Shown piece by piece: positions 4,977 through 5,048 of a stretch of 5,048 nt of DNA. Numbering within the stretch: position 1 is the first letter of the stretch; each line of letters begins with the position of its first letter. The stretch is from the NCBI GenBank assembly GCA_025363695.1, contig JANYDI010000083.1, forward strand, positions 1 through 5,048. Reading direction: 5' to 3'. The notes under the pieces are model-generated. The model ran no database searches. It was not told the DNA's origin and saw nothing but the letters and a program-made list of their open reading frames with translations. The position numbers and the translations under genes were made by a program. This DNA comes from Opitutia bacterium. GTDB taxonomy: Bacteria; Verrucomicrobiota; Verrucomicrobiia; Opitutales; JANYDI01.

Positions 4977-5028
4977 ATGAGAGCCCTGTAGGGGCGTCAG
5001 ATGGACAGCCCAGGGCGTAAGCCCTGGG
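4977..5028 (+). repeat. REP-like repeat with two short hairpins
   Basis: Hairpin 1 is GCCCT-GTA-GGGGC (4983-4995 area) and hairpin 2 is CCCAGGGC-GTAA-GCCCTGGG (5009-5028), an 8-bp stem with a GTAA loop. Both motifs occur in each half of the 62-282 element, and 4977-4992 is the inverse of 1-16. In RNA of this orientation the loop is GUAA, a GNRA tetraloop. The copy may extend past 5028 (TTAGGGT follows) but its end is not defined here. Confidence 0.75.
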
Positions 5029-5048
5029 TTAGGGTGAAAAAAGATTTA

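Overview
This looks like a chromosomal window from a Gram-negative, host-associated bacterium. The best guess is a member of the Verrucomicrobiota/PVC group. The main clue is the 398-residue nucleoside-monophosphate-kinase-like protein, whose extended layout I recall from Opitutae-type Verrucomicrobiota. Palindromic REP-like repeats and a type III secretion (T3SS) gene set fit this. The assignment rests on recalled family resemblance, not on a database search.

Layout. Bases 1-447 are non-coding and unusually rich in palindromes: the edge of one REP-like repeat (1-16), a 221-nt near-perfect inverted repeat (62-282), and three further hairpins (310-324, 344-404, 398-447). A minus-strand isochorismate synthase (MenF/EntC/DhbC type) lies at 451-1638. 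A short divergent region follows, then three tightly packed plus-strand genes (1731-2573, 2579-2869, 2875-3375), each separated from the next by only 5 nt. Bases 3376-3555 hold a 111-nt imperfect hairpin and two small palindromes between convergent genes. The minus-strand kinase-like gene occupies 3556-4752. The last 300 nt are non-coding, with three further palindromic elements, the last being another REP-like copy (4977-5028) that shares 16 nt, inverted, with the left edge of the window.

The most interesting content is the three-gene operon. The third gene is a clear SycD/LcrH/SscA-type TPR chaperone. The C-terminal ~150 residues of the first gene resemble the T3SS filament/translocator family EspA/SseB in layout. 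The second encodes a small coiled-coil protein with a Pro/Ala-rich basic tail that resembles the EspA/SseB chaperones SseA/CesAB. I read this as a divergent filament-plus-chaperones module, comparable to sseA-sseB-sscA of Salmonella SPI-2. It differs in gene order, carries an additional ~130-residue N-terminal domain on the filament protein, and has no pore-forming translocator or apparatus gene in the window. The isochorismate synthase and kinase genes appear to be unrelated neighbours.
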